64,000 bases of DNA, from contig NZ_JAGYKG010000002.1 of NCBI RefSeq assembly GCF_018401815.1, forward strand, positions 310,001-374,000, given 5' to 3'. The stretch comes from Nonlabens sp. (lineage in GTDB: Bacteria > Bacteroidota > Bacteroidia > Flavobacteriales > Flavobacteriaceae). The translations under genes and the position numbers were made by a program. The notes under the pieces were generated by a model. It made no database searches. It saw nothing but the letters and a program-made list of their open reading frames with translations, and had not been told where the DNA came from. Of the stretch, positions 1 to 8,986 are shown in pieces (positions within the stretch are counted from its first letter, which is position 1; each line of letters begins with the position of its first letter).

Positions 1-304
1 TTTTATGGGTTGCATATTTAATTTTAATTTCTGCGATTTCTCTCGGAGCTACAGGCTTTTCAGGCTTGGATAGAATGTCACAGTTACACGAAGAATAAAT
101 CTTGTAGATGATCAATGGATGGTTTCCGGTGTTTTTAAAAGTAAACGATCTAATACCATCACTTCCTTTCTCTATTTTACCGTAGTCCAATGTGGTAGAT
201 TCAAATTCTATAGTGGTAAGAGGGTCTTGTGCAGGGTTGCTTTGTCCTACTGCTCCAGTAGCTAGCAATCCTGTAAATAAAATTATGAGTAAATTCTTCA
301 TCAT
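1..304 (-). CDS. DUF1573 domain protein, C-terminus cut by window edge
   Basis: The reverse frame opens with Met-Met at 304/301 and stays open to base 1, giving about 101 residues of a longer protein. A signal peptide (MKNLLIILFTGLLATGAVGQ) ends near residue 21, so export to the periplasm is expected. It is followed by the DUF1573 pattern: TTLDYGKIEKGSDG, then FTFKNTGNHPL, then a Ser-Ser-Cys-Asn-Cys stretch and a PVAPREIAEIKIKY strand. DUF1573 proteins are immunoglobulin-like, common in Bacteroidota and of no settled function; the GSCGCT-like cysteines match the family. It is divergent from valS with 113 bases between them. Family call is confident; role is unknown. Confidence 0.85.
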   Translation of the reverse strand, partial: MMKNLLIILFTGLLATGAVGQSNPAQDPLTTIEFESTTLDYGKIEKGSDGIRSFTFKNTGNHPLIIYKIYSSCNCDILSKPEKPVAPREIAEIKIKYATHK

Positions 305-381
305 TAATTTATTTAAGTCAATAAAAGTAAACTATCCATCTTAAAGTGCTGGTTCATGCTGCTTATATTTTAAGTAAATAG

Positions 382-389
382 TACTTTTG
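382..389 (+). promoter_or_regulatory. Bacteroidota -7 box upstream of valS
   Basis: TACTTTTG fits the TAnnTTTG consensus and lies 28 bases before the valS ATG. No convincing TTG -33 element is visible 17-23 bases upstream, so the call rests on the -7 box and position. Confidence 0.5.
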
Positions 390-417
390 TCGATGAATTT
401 CAAAAACTAAGCCAAAC

Positions 418-3048
418 ATGTCCTTAGCGTCAAAATACGATTCCAAAACTACCGAAGAGAAATGGTACAATTACTGGATAGAAAATGATTTTTTCACATC
501 CATACCAGATGAAAGAGAAAGTTATACGATAGTAATTCCGCCACCTAATGTGACTGGAGTTTTGCATATGGGGCACATGCTCAACAACACTATCCAAGAC
601 GTGTTGATACGTCGTGCACGCCTTAAAGGATATAATGCTTGTTGGGTTCCTGGGACAGATCATGCTTCTATTGCTACCGAGGCTAAGGTAGTCAAGAAGT
701 TGAAAGATCAAGGAATTGACAAAAACGACTTGACCCGTGAAGAGTTCTTACAACACGCTTGGGACTGGACCGATGAATACGGTGGTATTATTCTCGAGCA
801 ACTTAAGAAATTAGGAGCGAGTTGCGATTGGTCTCGTACAAAGTTTACCTTAGATGACGATATGTCTGCATCGGTGATAAAGGTGTTTATTGATTTGTAC
901 AACAAAGGATTGATTTACCGCGGTTACCGTATGGTCAACTGGGATCCAGAAGCAAAGACAACGTTAAGCGATGAAGAAGTTATTTATGAAGAGCGTAATG
1001 GACATTTATACCATTTAAAATATCAACTTAAAGGAAGCGAAGATTTTGTTAGTATTGCTACTACTCGTCCAGAAACCATTCTGGGGGATACCGCAATTTG
1101 TGTACATCCAGATGATGAGCGCTACACGAGCTTGGTAGGTAAAACAGTTATTGTGCCTATAGTAAATCGCGAGATTCCCGTAATTGCAGATCCTTATGTG
1201 GATATGGAATTCGGTACAGGAGCTTTAAAAATAACCCCTGCACACGATGAAAATGATAAAATAATAGGAGAGACGCATCATCTAGAGGTGATCGATATTT
1301 TTAATGAAGACGCTACGTTAAATAGCTTTGGGTTGCATTATGAAGGCAAAGACCGGTTTGTAGTGCGTAAAGAAATTTCTAAGGAATTAGAAGACCGTGG
1401 TTTTCTTATAAAGAAAGAAGACCATGTTCATAAAGTAGGAACCAGTGAGCGCACTAATGCGGTTATTGAACCTCGACTATCTGACCAGTGGTTTCTGAAA
1501 ATGGACGAATTGGCAAAGCCTGCTATAAAAGCTGTTAAGGAAGATATTGTAGAGTTGTTGCCACCTAAATTTAAAAGCACCTATTTCCATTGGATGGAAA
1601 ACGTACGCGACTGGAATATCTCGAGACAATTAATGTGGGGACAACGCATTCCTGCTTACTATTACGGTGATGGAAAAGATGATTTTGTTGTAGCGACTAG
1701 TCTTGATGAGGCTGTTGCGCTTTCGCGAAAGCGAACTAATAACAACAACTTACTACCAGAAGATTTACGTCAAGAAAATGATGTTCTCGATACTTGGTTC
1801 TCGAGTTGGCTGTGGCCTATAAGTGTGTTCAACGGTATTTTAGAACCAGAAAACGAAGAGATCAATTACTATTATCCTACTCGTGACCTAGTTACCGGGC
1901 CAGATATTTTATTCTTTTGGGTGGCTCGTATGATTGTTGCGGGTTATGAATTACGCGGTGAAAGGCCTTTTGATAAAGTCTACCTCACTGGATTAGTTAG
2001 AGACAAGCAACGTCGTAAGATGTCCAAGTCTTTAGGGAATTCGCCAGATGCGTTAAACTTATTAGAGGAGTATGGTGCTGATGGTGTGCGTGTTGGATTG
2101 TTACTAAGTGCTGCAGCAGGAAATGATATTATGTTTGATGAAGATCTTTGCCAGCAAGGTAAAGGCTTTGTAAATAAAATGTGGAATGCCTTTAGGCTCA
2201 TAAAAGGATGGCAAGTGGACAAATCACTAGAACAGCCGCAACATGCTGCTCAAGGAATTGCGTGGTATACCAGTCGTTTTAATCAAGTATTGTCAGAAAT
2301 TGAGGATCACTATTCCAAATATAGAATTAGCGATGTGTTGATGACTTCTTATAAATTGATCTATGATGACTTTTGTGGGTGGTTATTAGAAATTATCAAA
2401 CCAGAATACCAGCAGCCTATTGATCCAAAAACCCTTGCTGAGGTTATTGCGTTATTAGAAGATAACATGAGATTGATGCATCCATTTACTCCATTTATAA
2501 CAGAGGAAATATGGCAAAGTATTTCTAATCGTAAGGTAGAAGAAGCGTTATGTATCAATACATGGCCAGAAGGAGGAACTTCAGATCAAACAGTATTAAC
2601 TGATTTTGAACTCGTACAAGAGGTGATATCAGGGATAAGAACGGTGCGTAAAGAAAAGCAAATCGCTTTTAAAAACCAGATCGAGTTGAAGGCCATTAAT
2701 AATGAAGATTTAGATACAAAATACAACTCATTGATTCAAAAAATGGGTAATGTTATTAGTGTTGAGATAATTTCTGAGCAAGTCGCTGGAGCTGCCAGTT
2801 ATCGAGTACGATCTAATGAATACTTCATACCTTTAGAAGGGAACATGGATGTGGCTGCAGAGTTAGAAAAACTAGAAGCTGAGCTCAAAAGAGCCAAAGG
2901 CTTTTTAATAGGGGTCCAAAAGAAGCTTAGTAACGAGCGCTTTGTAGGCAGTGCGCCAGAACAAGTGGTGGCCATAGAAAAGAAAAAAGAAGCCGACACT
3001 CTAGCAAAGATCGAAACGATTGAGGCAAGTATGAAGGCTTTAAAGTAA
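418..3048 (+). CDS. valS: valyl-tRNA synthetase
   Basis: Charges tRNA-Val with valine in the cytoplasm. At 876 residues it has the usual full length. The class I signature HMGH is at residues 50-53 after PPPNVTGVL, and KMSKS is at about 534-538. Between them is the CP1 editing domain (TTRPETILGDTAI). The C-terminal end is the coiled-coil arm that contacts tRNA (rich in Glu/Lys, about 805-876). The start ATG follows directly on a -7 box and the N-terminus matches the family (SKYDSKTTEEKWYNYWIENDFF). A copy of the iterated palindrome encodes ALSRKR near residues 434-439, in the variable stretch between the GQRIPAYYYGDG and DVLDTWFSS motifs, so it looks neutral for function. Confidence 0.98.
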   Translation: MSLASKYDSKTTEEKWYNYWIENDFFTSIPDERESYTIVIPPPNVTGVLHMGHMLNNTIQDVLIRRARLKGYNACWVPGTDHASIATEAKVVKKLKDQGIDKNDLTREEFLQHAWDWTDEYGGIILEQLKKLGASCDWSRTKFTLDDDMSASVIKVFIDLYNKGLIYRGYRMVNWDPEAKTTLSDEEVIYEERNGHLYHLKYQLKGSEDFVSIATTRPETILGDTAICVHPDDERYTSLVGKTVIVPIVNREIPVIADPYVDMEFGTGALKITPAHDENDKIIGETHHLEVIDIFNEDATLNSFGLHYEGKDRFVVRKEISKELEDRGFLIKKEDHVHKVGTSERTNAVIEPRLSDQWFLKMDELAKPAIKAVKEDIVELLPPKFKSTYFHWMENVRDWNISRQLMWGQRIPAYYYGDGKDDFVVATSLDEAVALSRKRTNNNNLLPEDLRQENDVLDTWFSSWLWPISVFNGILEPENEEINYYYPTRDLVTGPDILFFWVARMIVAGYELRGERPFDKVYLTGLVRDKQRRKMSKSLGNSPDALNLLEEYGADGVRVGLLLSAAAGNDIMFDEDLCQQGKGFVNKMWNAFRLIKGWQVDKSLEQPQHAAQGIAWYTSRFNQVLSEIEDHYSKYRISDVLMTSYKLIYDDFCGWLLEIIKPEYQQPIDPKTLAEVIALLEDNMRLMHPFTPFITEEIWQSISNRKVEEALCINTWPEGGTSDQTVLTDFELVQEVISGIRTVRKEKQIAFKNQIELKAINNEDLDTKYNSLIQKMGNVISVEIISEQVAGAASYRVRSNEYFIPLEGNMDVAAELEKLEAELKRAKGFLIGVQKKLSNERFVGSAPEQVVAIEKKKEADTLAKIETIEASMKALK
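1718..1733. repeat. iterated palindrome CGCTTTCGCGAAAGCG, copy 1 (in valS)
   Basis: Perfect 16-base palindrome inside valS, read as the peptide ALSRKR. It falls between conserved motifs of the synthetase. Confidence 0.95.
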
Positions 3049-3133
3049 TTCTGGAAACTTGAGAGCTATAGATCGACACTTCTAGTAGCTTTGGAGTGTT
3101 TATGAATTATATTTTAAGAAACAAAAACAAATT

Positions 3134-3226
3134 ATGAATCCATTTGTAACTATAGTAATTATTTTAGGTGCTGCTGTTTTATGTTTAACAGCACTCGCGA
3201 TTTATATTCTTAGAAAAAAGGATTAA
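3134..3226 (+). CDS. 30-residue single-pass membrane peptide
   Basis: A short frame of ATG, 29 further codons and TAA encodes a peptide that starts MNPFVTIVIILGAAV. A hydrophobic helix covers residues 4-26 and the tail is RKKD, so the positive-inside rule predicts a cytoplasmic C-terminus. It sits 85 bases after valS and ends 20 bases before a strong terminator, so it is probably the last message of the valS transcript. I recognise no family. Start context is AT-rich, as for other genes here. The membrane character and terminator position support a real gene, but such short frames can arise by chance. Confidence 0.5.
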   Translation: MNPFVTIVIILGAAVLCLTALAIYILRKKD

Positions 3227-3246
3227 CTAACGCCTTGTATGTAATT

Positions 3247-3284
3247 AAAAAAGCCTCCTAAGAGTACTCTTAGGAGGCTTTTTT
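3247..3284. terminator. bidirectional terminator between valS side and ACBP operon
   Basis: The stem GCCTCCTAAGAGT and its exact complement form a loop-free 26-base palindrome at 3253-3278, flanked by A6 and T6. It can end transcripts from both strands, which converge here. Confidence 0.9.
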
Positions 3285-3337
3285 AATATGGGTTCTTGTC
3301 TATATGTATAACTTCATCCAATCGCGATTAGGATAGC

Positions 3338-3616
3338 TTACCAAGGTTTAGGATAGAGTTTTTCAACGATCTCTATGTACCTTTTTTTTGCTTCGGATTT
3401 AGATAGGGATTGCACCTGAATAAGAGCATTCATTTTAAAGGCACTTCTCAAATCGTTTGATTCAAAACTGCGGTTGCTCACGTAAGGTTCATTAATAGCC
3501 CTCTTGTAATAGGCATACAAATGTAGTTGCAGGTCTGGTGGCACTAAAGATTGTTCTTCAGAGGACGCTTTCGCGAAAGCCTTATTAAAATCAATATCAA
3601 GTTCTTTTTCTGTCAT
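3338..3616 (-). CDS. acyl-CoA-binding protein (ACBP family)
   Basis: A small (92-residue) four-helix protein expected to bind long-chain acyl-CoA esters in the cytoplasm. The family pattern is visible: DFNKAFAKAS at the start, LQLHLYAYYKRA (the eukaryotic LYALYKQAT region), and the C-terminal LSKSEAKKRYIEIVEKL. Family members are usually 85-95 residues. The ATG abuts the psd stop codon (TAGATG), and it is the last gene of the phospholipid operon, which suits a role in acyl-chain supply or buffering. A palindrome copy encodes AFAKA at about residues 13-17, inside helix 1. ACBPs are widespread in eukaryotes and patchy in bacteria. What it delivers to is inferred only from the neighbours. Confidence 0.85.
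   Translation of the reverse strand: MTEKELDIDFNKAFAKASSEEQSLVPPDLQLHLYAYYKRAINEPYVSNRSFESNDLRSAFKMNALIQVQSLSKSEAKKRYIEIVEKLYPKPW
3566..3580. repeat. iterated palindrome, copy 2 (in ACBP gene)
   Basis: CGCTTTCGCGAAAGC, with the last G of the 16-mer replaced by C. On the coding strand it reads AFAKA. Confidence 0.9.
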
Positions 3617-4270
3617 CTAAAAAGTAGCCAGTATGCTTTCTCCTCCTTTTACCTTCTGGTTTAATTTTACGCTGATTAGCGTGTCTACCGGTAGATAAAC
3701 ATCCACGCGACTACCAAATTTAATAAAACCGCTATCATTCCCTTGTATAATCGTATCATTTTCTTGGGCATAGTTAACAATGCGCTTTGCAAGTGCTCCA
3801 GCAATCTGTCGGTACATCACTTGTATATTATTATTCTTGTGATTGATAACAACAGTAGTGCGTTCGTTCTCTTCGCTAGCCTTAGGGTGCCATGCCACAA
3901 GGTACTTGCCGGGATGGTACTTGCTGTAAGCTATTATGCCAGAAATAGGGTATCTGGTCACATGTACATTGATAGGAGACATGAATACAGATATCATTAA
4001 GCGCTCTCCTTTGAAGTACTCATTATCCGTAACTTTTTCTATGACTACTACTTTTCCGTCTACTGGAGAAACGACGGTAGAGTCACTTAAAATAGTATTT
4101 CTTTTAGGGTTTCTAAAGAATTGCAGTATGATAAAGAGCAACGTTATAGTGATAGCAGACAGGCTTATTTGCATCCATTGAGGAATGGATACGAGCCATA
4201 TGGTACTCATTAAAATTACAGTAAGTACACATGCAATTAAGATACTTTGGTTTCCTTCTTTATGAAACAT
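3617..4270 (-). CDS. psd: phosphatidylserine decarboxylase, short form
   Basis: Converts phosphatidylserine to phosphatidylethanolamine at the inner membrane. At 217 residues it is the short type, without the long N-terminal part of the E. coli enzyme. Hydrophobic segments at about residues 10-27 and 30-48 anchor the N-terminus. FFRNPKR, SPVDGKVV, FMSPINVHVTRYP and the self-cleavage site FGSRVD near residue 185 are characteristic; the serine becomes the pyruvoyl group. It overlaps the end of cdsA by 11 bases and abuts the ACBP gene, so the three are translationally linked. CdsA makes the CDP-diacylglycerol that leads to its substrate; the phosphatidylserine synthase gene is not in the window. 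Confidence 0.96.
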   Translation of the reverse strand: MFHKEGNQSILIACVLTVILMSTIWLVSIPQWMQISLSAITITLLFIILQFFRNPKRNTILSDSTVVSPVDGKVVVIEKVTDNEYFKGERLMISVFMSPINVHVTRYPISGIIAYSKYHPGKYLVAWHPKASEENERTTVVINHKNNNIQVMYRQIAGALAKRIVNYAQENDTIIQGNDSGFIKFGSRVDVYLPVDTLISVKLNQKVKGGESILATF

Positions 4271-5099
4271 AATTGATAATTAGAAAAGTGGCGTAAGCAA
4301 ATGGAGCTGCAAATATAATACTGTCCATGCGATCGAAAATCCCACCATGACCAGGCATAATACTACCGCTATCTTTCACTTCTGCTTGTCGTTTTATTTT
4401 ACTTTGAATTAAATCTCCTATGGTGCCAAAAAAAGCTACGACACAGGCTATGATCATCCAGTCCCAAACACTGTAGTTAATAATTCCTATGGATTTTAAA
4501 TAATAAAAAAGTCCGGCACCAGCAGCAATGGCCATAACTAAACCTCCAACAAAGCCTTCAATGGTTTTTTTTGGGGAGATGCGTTTCATGAGTTTGTGTT
4601 TTCCAAAATTTTTACCAAAGAGGTATGCAAAACTATCATTGGTCCATATAATAACAAAGATCCCTATGATCAGTTCTTCTTGAAATGAATCCTGAACAAA
4701 GTTGGTCTTCGCCACGACGTCTGGGATTAAAGCTAAAAACAGACTGCTTCCTATCAAATAGAGCAATGCTATGACGTGTTTCTTAGTATTAAAAAGTGCA
4801 ATCCTATCCACTAGAACCAGATCTCTTATAAGGTATATGTTGACCAATAAGGTAGCTGTTAGGAGGAAATAAATAAATTCCATGGATACGCTTTTCCATA
4901 CTAAGAAATAATATGCAATAGGAAGTATAGGATAGATAAACCATTGTCTTAACCTAATCATTGGCATTAATTCCAACAGGCAAATAAAGGCAAAGGCACA
5001 AAATAAAATAATAAAGACATCTCTTGAAAATAAGGCGCTTAATACCACAAGAGATACATAAACGATTCCAGAAATGGAACGAGTAATTAATTCTCTCAT
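4260..5099 (-). CDS. cdsA: phosphatidate cytidylyltransferase
   Basis: Makes CDP-diacylglycerol from phosphatidate and CTP, the entry to all phospholipid synthesis. It has 279 residues with about eight hydrophobic segments, as in CdsA. The C-terminal CDP-DAG synthase signature is intact: SKIKRQAEVKDSGSIMPGHG followed by GIFDRMD at about residues 234-260. SPKKTIEGFVGG, upstream of it, is also conserved. The gene lies three bases after the LUD gene stop region and overlaps psd, so expression with psd and ACBP is likely. Nothing is missing or unusual. Confidence 0.97.
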   Translation of the reverse strand: MRELITRSISGIVYVSLVVLSALFSRDVFIILFCAFAFICLLELMPMIRLRQWFIYPILPIAYYFLVWKSVSMEFIYFLLTATLLVNIYLIRDLVLVDRIALFNTKKHVIALLYLIGSSLFLALIPDVVAKTNFVQDSFQEELIIGIFVIIWTNDSFAYLFGKNFGKHKLMKRISPKKTIEGFVGGLVMAIAAGAGLFYYLKSIGIINYSVWDWMIIACVVAFFGTIGDLIQSKIKRQAEVKDSGSIMPGHGGIFDRMDSIIFAAPFAYATFLIINYVS

Positions 5100-5102
5100 T
5101 TT

Positions 5103-5720
5103 TTATAGGTCTTCTAAAAGTAGTAGATAAAGTCTTTTATTAGGAGCTCCGTAATTCATTAAATCTTTTTCTTGTTTAGGAGCGGTTTCTTTAAAGTTCT
5201 TGAGCGTTGTGATGTTTGTTGGGATGTGTCCTTGACTATTTTGCTTAATGCCCCTCAAACCTTCTCCAATGGATTCTACTATCTGACTAGTGCTTGCTAG
5301 AATGACATAAGTTTTAGGGAGTTCTGCTGGTTTAGTTTCTTTTATTTGTCTAGATGAAAAAAGAATGGCGCCATTATTTGAAATGATATATTCACATGTG
5401 CCTAAAAAGAACTCCCCATGAAAATTAGTAGGAGAGTAGTTTAAATTAAAACCTTCAAAGCGTTTTGTAAGTGGTTGATCAAAACAAAGCACGTCTTTTT
5501 CAAAATAATCATGTTCAACAAGAATGTCTTCAAAATGTTGCTGGATCTCCTTTTCATCAATAGCATAAAGAAATCTTCCTCCTTGATGCTGAAAGTTATG
5601 AATAAATTCTTCGTCTAACGGTGGTTTTTCATCGGGCATATATTTAGAACGCTCTTCATCATAGCCCATATTAGGTTCAGAATCAGAAGATTTCTTAAAA
5701 AATCGTTTAAATATACTCAT
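5103..5720 (-). CDS. LUD-domain (LutC/YkgG-like) protein
   Basis: A 205-residue soluble protein. The first 40 residues are charged and low in complexity (FKRFFKKSSDSEPNMGYDEE). The rest resembles the LUD fold of LutC/YkgG proteins: an ISNNGAILFSSRQ strand-turn, then TYVILASTSQIVESIGEGLRGI. LUD proteins take part in lactate or iron-sulfur-linked utilisation when lutABC are together, but here lutA and lutB are absent. It lies between ftsH and cdsA, an arrangement I remember as frequent in Bacteroidota, so a membrane or stress role is possible but inferred. Family is fairly clear, function open. Confidence 0.7.
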   Translation of the reverse strand: MSIFKRFFKKSSDSEPNMGYDEERSKYMPDEKPPLDEEFIHNFQHQGGRFLYAIDEKEIQQHFEDILVEHDYFEKDVLCFDQPLTKRFEGFNLNYSPTNFHGEFFLGTCEYIISNNGAILFSSRQIKETKPAELPKTYVILASTSQIVESIGEGLRGIKQNSQGHIPTNITTLKNFKETAPKQEKDLMNYGAPNKRLYLLLLEDL

Positions 5721-5783
5721 TGCCTGTGCATAGCATTTTATTGAACAACCGTAAAGATAGTTACTTAAATCAATGCTAGCAAA

Positions 5784-7802
5784 CTATTCTTCCTCATCAG
5801 TCTTTAAAGTTTCATTTAGAATTGGTCGAGTAGAGGATTTTAAGGATACCGCTTGCTCTTTGATAAAAGGGCGTTTTCCAAATATTTTTTCTAAATCATC
5901 TTTAAAAATCACCTCTTTTTCCAAAAGAATTTCAGCAAGTTGTGTTAATTTATCTTTATTTTCTTCTAGAATTTTTATAGCTCGATGATATTGTTGTTCA
6001 ATAATCTTAGAAATTTCTTCATCGATAATAACCGCTGTTTGTTCACTATAAGGTTTAGTCATCGAATATTCCTGTTGACCGCTAGAATCATAATAGGTAA
6101 TATTTCCTACTTTTTCATTAAGGCCATAAATGGTAACCATAGCACGAGCTTGCTTGGTAACTTTTTCAAGGTCACTTAACGCACCAGTAGAGATATTATT
6201 GAAGATCACTTTTTCTGCAGCTCGGCCTCCCATGGTGGCACACATCTCATCCAACATTTGCTCTGGACGCACGATTTGTCTTTCTTCAGGCAAGTACCAT
6301 GCGGCACCCAAAGATTGTCCTCTAGGGACAATAGTTACTTTAATTAGAGGGGCAGCGTGTTCTGTCATCCAGCTTACAGTGGCATGACCAGCTTCATGAT
6401 AAGCAATTGTTTTCTTTTCAGAAGGGGTGATTAATTTATTTTTTTTCTCAAGTCCCCCTACGATACGGTCTACTGCATCGAGGAAATCTTGTTTTCCTAC
6501 TGCTTTTTTACCCTTTCTAGCGGCTATAAGAGCAGCTTCATTACAAACATTTGCAATATCGGCCCCAGAGAATCCAGGTGTTTGTTTTGCTAAGAATGCC
6601 GTTTCTAATTCGTTCTCTACCTTTTTTAAAGGTCTTAGGTGAACTTCAAAAATTTCCTCTCGTTCTCTTACGTCTGGCAAGTCGACATAGATTTGTCTGT
6701 CAAAACGTCCAGCACGCATCAATGCCTTGTCTAGTATATCGGCACGATTGGTTGCAGCTAGTACAATAACATTAGTATTGGTTCCAAAACCATCCATCTC
6801 GGTAAGCAGTTGGTTCAATGTATTTTCCCTCTCGTCATTAGAGCCAGACATGTTAGACTTTCCTCTTGCTCGTCCTATGGCGTCTATTTCATCGATAAAA
6901 ATGATGGCAGGAGATTTTTCTTTTGCTTGTTTGAATAAATCACGTACTCGACTGGCACCTACACCCACAAACATTTCAACAAAGTCTGATCCACTCAAAG
7001 AGAAAAAAGGCACCTTTGCTTCTCCAGCAACAGCTTTTGCTAGGAGTGTTTTACCAGTCCCTGGAGAACCAACTAATAAGGCTCCTTTTGGTATCTTTCC
7101 ACCTAATGAGGTATATTTTTCAGGATTTTTAAGAAAATCTACGATCTCTTGCACCTCTTCTTTTGCTCCTTCCAGTCCAGCAACATCTTTAAATGTGGTT
7201 TTAATATCAGTCTTTTGATCAAATAACTTTGCTTTTGACTTTCCGATATTAAAAATTTGACCGCCGCCACCGCCAGCTCCACCACCGCTCATGCGCTTCA
7301 TTAAAAACAACCAAATACCAATTATGAATACAAAAGGAAGAATGGAAATTAATAAGTCGGTAAGACCTTCATCTTCTCTATCAAAAACAAGTCTTGTTTG
7401 TGGGCTCGAAGTATTAATAGCTTGTTTTAATTGCTCTTCAAAAGATGTTGCATCACCAAATTCTACCGTGTAGTTAGGTAATTTCACCCCGCTGAATGAA
7501 GGTGTTTTAGTACTAGGTTTGTATTTGGATAGGGCAAGAGCATCTTTAGTCATGTAAATTTGGGCTTCCCCTCTGTTACTTATAACTACGATACTGTCTA
7601 CTTCTCGATTTTCAATAGCCTCAAAAAACTCGTTATAGGTTAGTTTTTTAGTCTGATTAAAGTTATTACTCAATAAATTATACCCTACAAAAAGTAAAGC
7701 AATAGGAACAACAATCCACCAAATACTAAATTTAGGTTTTCCTTGACCAGGCATTAGATTAGGCTTCCTTTTATCCTGTTGTTTATTATTTTTTTCTGAC
7801 AT
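5784..7802 (-). CDS. ftsH: ATP-dependent zinc metalloprotease FtsH
   Basis: Membrane-anchored AAA+ protease that removes misfolded membrane proteins and regulatory targets. It has 672 residues. Membrane helices lie at about 26-45 and 153-171, with a periplasmic domain between. A Gly-rich linker ([10 protein letters not shown]) precedes the AAA domain: Walker A GSPGTGKT near 243-250, Walker [12 protein letters not shown], and the arginine-finger region RAGRFDRQI. The peptidase motif HEAGH is near 466-470, and the third zinc ligand lies downstream. It follows rsfS by 19 bases and precedes the LUD gene. FtsH control of lipid enzymes in other bacteria makes its place ahead of cdsA and psd suggestive. 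Confidence 0.98.
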   Translation of the reverse strand: MSEKNNKQQDKRKPNLMPGQGKPKFSIWWIVVPIALLFVGYNLLSNNFNQTKKLTYNEFFEAIENREVDSIVVISNRGEAQIYMTKDALALSKYKPSTKTPSFSGVKLPNYTVEFGDATSFEEQLKQAINTSSPQTRLVFDREDEGLTDLLISILPFVFIIGIWLFLMKRMSGGGAGGGGGQIFNIGKSKAKLFDQKTDIKTTFKDVAGLEGAKEEVQEIVDFLKNPEKYTSLGGKIPKGALLVGSPGTGKTLLAKAVAGEAKVPFFSLSGSDFVEMFVGVGASRVRDLFKQAKEKSPAIIFIDEIDAIGRARGKSNMSGSNDERENTLNQLLTEMDGFGTNTNVIVLAATNRADILDKALMRAGRFDRQIYVDLPDVREREEIFEVHLRPLKKVENELETAFLAKQTPGFSGADIANVCNEAALIAARKGKKAVGKQDFLDAVDRIVGGLEKKNKLITPSEKKTIAYHEAGHATVSWMTEHAAPLIKVTIVPRGQSLGAAWYLPEERQIVRPEQMLDEMCATMGGRAAEKVIFNNISTGALSDLEKVTKQARAMVTIYGLNEKVGNITYYDSSGQQEYSMTKPYSEQTAVIIDEEISKIIEQQYHRAIKILEENKDKLTQLAEILLEKEVIFKDDLEKIFGKRPFIKEQAVSLKSSTRPILNETLKTDEEE

Positions 7803-7821
7803 CTTTTGTATGTGATCTTAA

Positions 7822-8193
7822 TTAATAAGTACTTTCTATAGAGGTAAATTTTGCATCACCCCACAATTCTTCCAGGTCGTAATATTCTCTTATATGTTTT
7901 TGAAATACATGGACTACCACGTTCACATAGTCCATAAGAACCCACTCTGCTTGATCAGTGCCTTCTACGTGCCAAGCGTTTTCACGTAGTTGTTTACTGA
8001 CATTTCTTTGCACGGAGTTTACAATAGCATTTACTTGCGTATTGGAAGTACCGTTGCATATAATGAAATAGCTGGTTACAGTGTTTTCTAATTCTCGTAA
8101 ATCAAGTATGGTTATGTTATTTCCTTTTACATCCTCTATTCCAGTTATAATTTGTGTAATAAGCGAATCGGTAGAAACGGTATCTTTTATCAT
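7822..8193 (-). CDS. rsfS: ribosome silencing factor RsfS
   Basis: RsfS (YbeB/iojap) binds L14 of the 50S subunit and blocks subunit joining when nutrients are short. The 123-residue protein has the family patterns: ITILDLRELENTVTSYFIICNGTSNTQV in the core (cut here into known pieces), then WHVEGTDQAEWVLMDYVNVVVHVF and the terminal REYYDLEELWGDA. The E. coli gene has 105 residues. It is first in the minus-strand operon and has a -7 box just upstream. Divergent from birA by 85 bases. Confidence 0.95.
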   Translation of the reverse strand: MIKDTVSTDSLITQIITGIEDVKGNNITILDLRELENTVTSYFIICNGTSNTQVNAIVNSVQRNVSKQLRENAWHVEGTDQAEWVLMDYVNVVVHVFQKHIREYYDLEELWGDAKFTSIESTY

Positions 8194-8212
8194 TAAATAT
8201 TTTTTGTATTCA

Positions 8213-8220
8213 CAAATTTA
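8213..8220 (-). promoter_or_regulatory. -7 box for the rsfS-ftsH operon
   Basis: TAAATTTG on the minus strand fits TAnnTTTG and ends about 20 bases before the rsfS ATG. A -33 element is not obvious. Confidence 0.5.
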
Positions 8221-8278
8221 TTCTTTTTTTGATCTAGGTTTATTAAATTACCTATAAACTAACGAATAAATCTTCATT

Positions 8279-8986
8279 TTGAACATAGTCAAATTACATG
8301 CCACTACATCTACCAATGAGGAGTTGAAATCTCGCTTTCGCGAAAGCGCATTGCCGCATCTAACCACCCTCTACACAATGGAACAAACTAATGGTAAAGG
8401 ACAACAAGGAACGACATGGATTTCTGAAAAAGGTAAAAATCTGACGTTCAGTATTTTATTGACCGAAAATATACAAAATCTAACCCCTTTTTTAATAAAT
8501 AAGCTACTGTCAGTCACTTTAGTGGAGTGGTTAAAAAAAGAATTACAAGTTCAAGCAACTATTAAATGGCCTAACGACATCTTGTCAGTTCATCACAAAC
8601 TCGCTGGAATTCTTATTGAAAATAATTTTTCTGGAAAACTCTTAACCTCTTCGGTAGTGGGTATTGGCCTAAATGTAAATCAAGAAACTTTTGAAAATTT
8701 ACCTAGAGCTATTTCTTTAAAGAATATAACAGGTAGCGCATTTGATTTAGAACGCTTGCTTATCGGTTTTTTAAACTTACTTCAAACCAATTTGCGCGAC
8801 CCATTAAGAGTCACCCAAGAGTATCACAGGTATCTTTATAAATACAACCAGATGACTTCCTTTAAATCTTCAAAAGGATTTTTTCAGGGGATTGTTAAAG
8901 GCACTGATCCAGACGGAAAACTTTTATTACAAGTTAATGATCAGTTGAATGCCTTTGAACTTAAAGAGTTGGAATGGGTGTATTAG
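8279..8986 (+). CDS. birA: biotin--[acetyl-CoA carboxylase] ligase
   Basis: Attaches biotin to the carrier protein of acetyl-CoA carboxylase. The 235-residue protein lacks the N-terminal DNA-binding domain of E. coli BirA, so it is probably only a ligase. Visible motifs are ATTSTNEELK at the start, the biotinyl-AMP loop GKGQQGTTWISEKGKNLTFS, KWPNDI near residue 95, KLAGILIENNF and VGIGLNVNQ. No ATG exists upstream of these: an in-frame stop lies at 8267-8269, so the start is TTG at 8279 (or ATT at 8276). A palindrome copy encodes RFRES at about residues 19-23, between the STNE motif and the catalytic loop. Its 3' end overlaps the convergent gene by four bases. Confidence 0.93.
   Translation: MNIVKLHATTSTNEELKSRFRESALPHLTTLYTMEQTNGKGQQGTTWISEKGKNLTFSILLTENIQNLTPFLINKLLSVTLVEWLKKELQVQATIKWPNDILSVHHKLAGILIENNFSGKLLTSSVVGIGLNVNQETFENLPRAISLKNITGSAFDLERLLIGFLNLLQTNLRDPLRVTQEYHRYLYKYNQMTSFKSSKGFFQGIVKGTDPDGKLLLQVNDQLNAFELKELEWVY
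8333..8348. repeat. iterated palindrome, copy 3 (in birA)
   Basis: Perfect 16-mer CGCTTTCGCGAAAGCG, read as RFRES(A). Confidence 0.95.

Noticed and set aside
6727..7218. 163-codon open frame opposite ftsH
   Set aside because: It is the reverse reading of the conserved AAA domain, with no family or start signal of its own.
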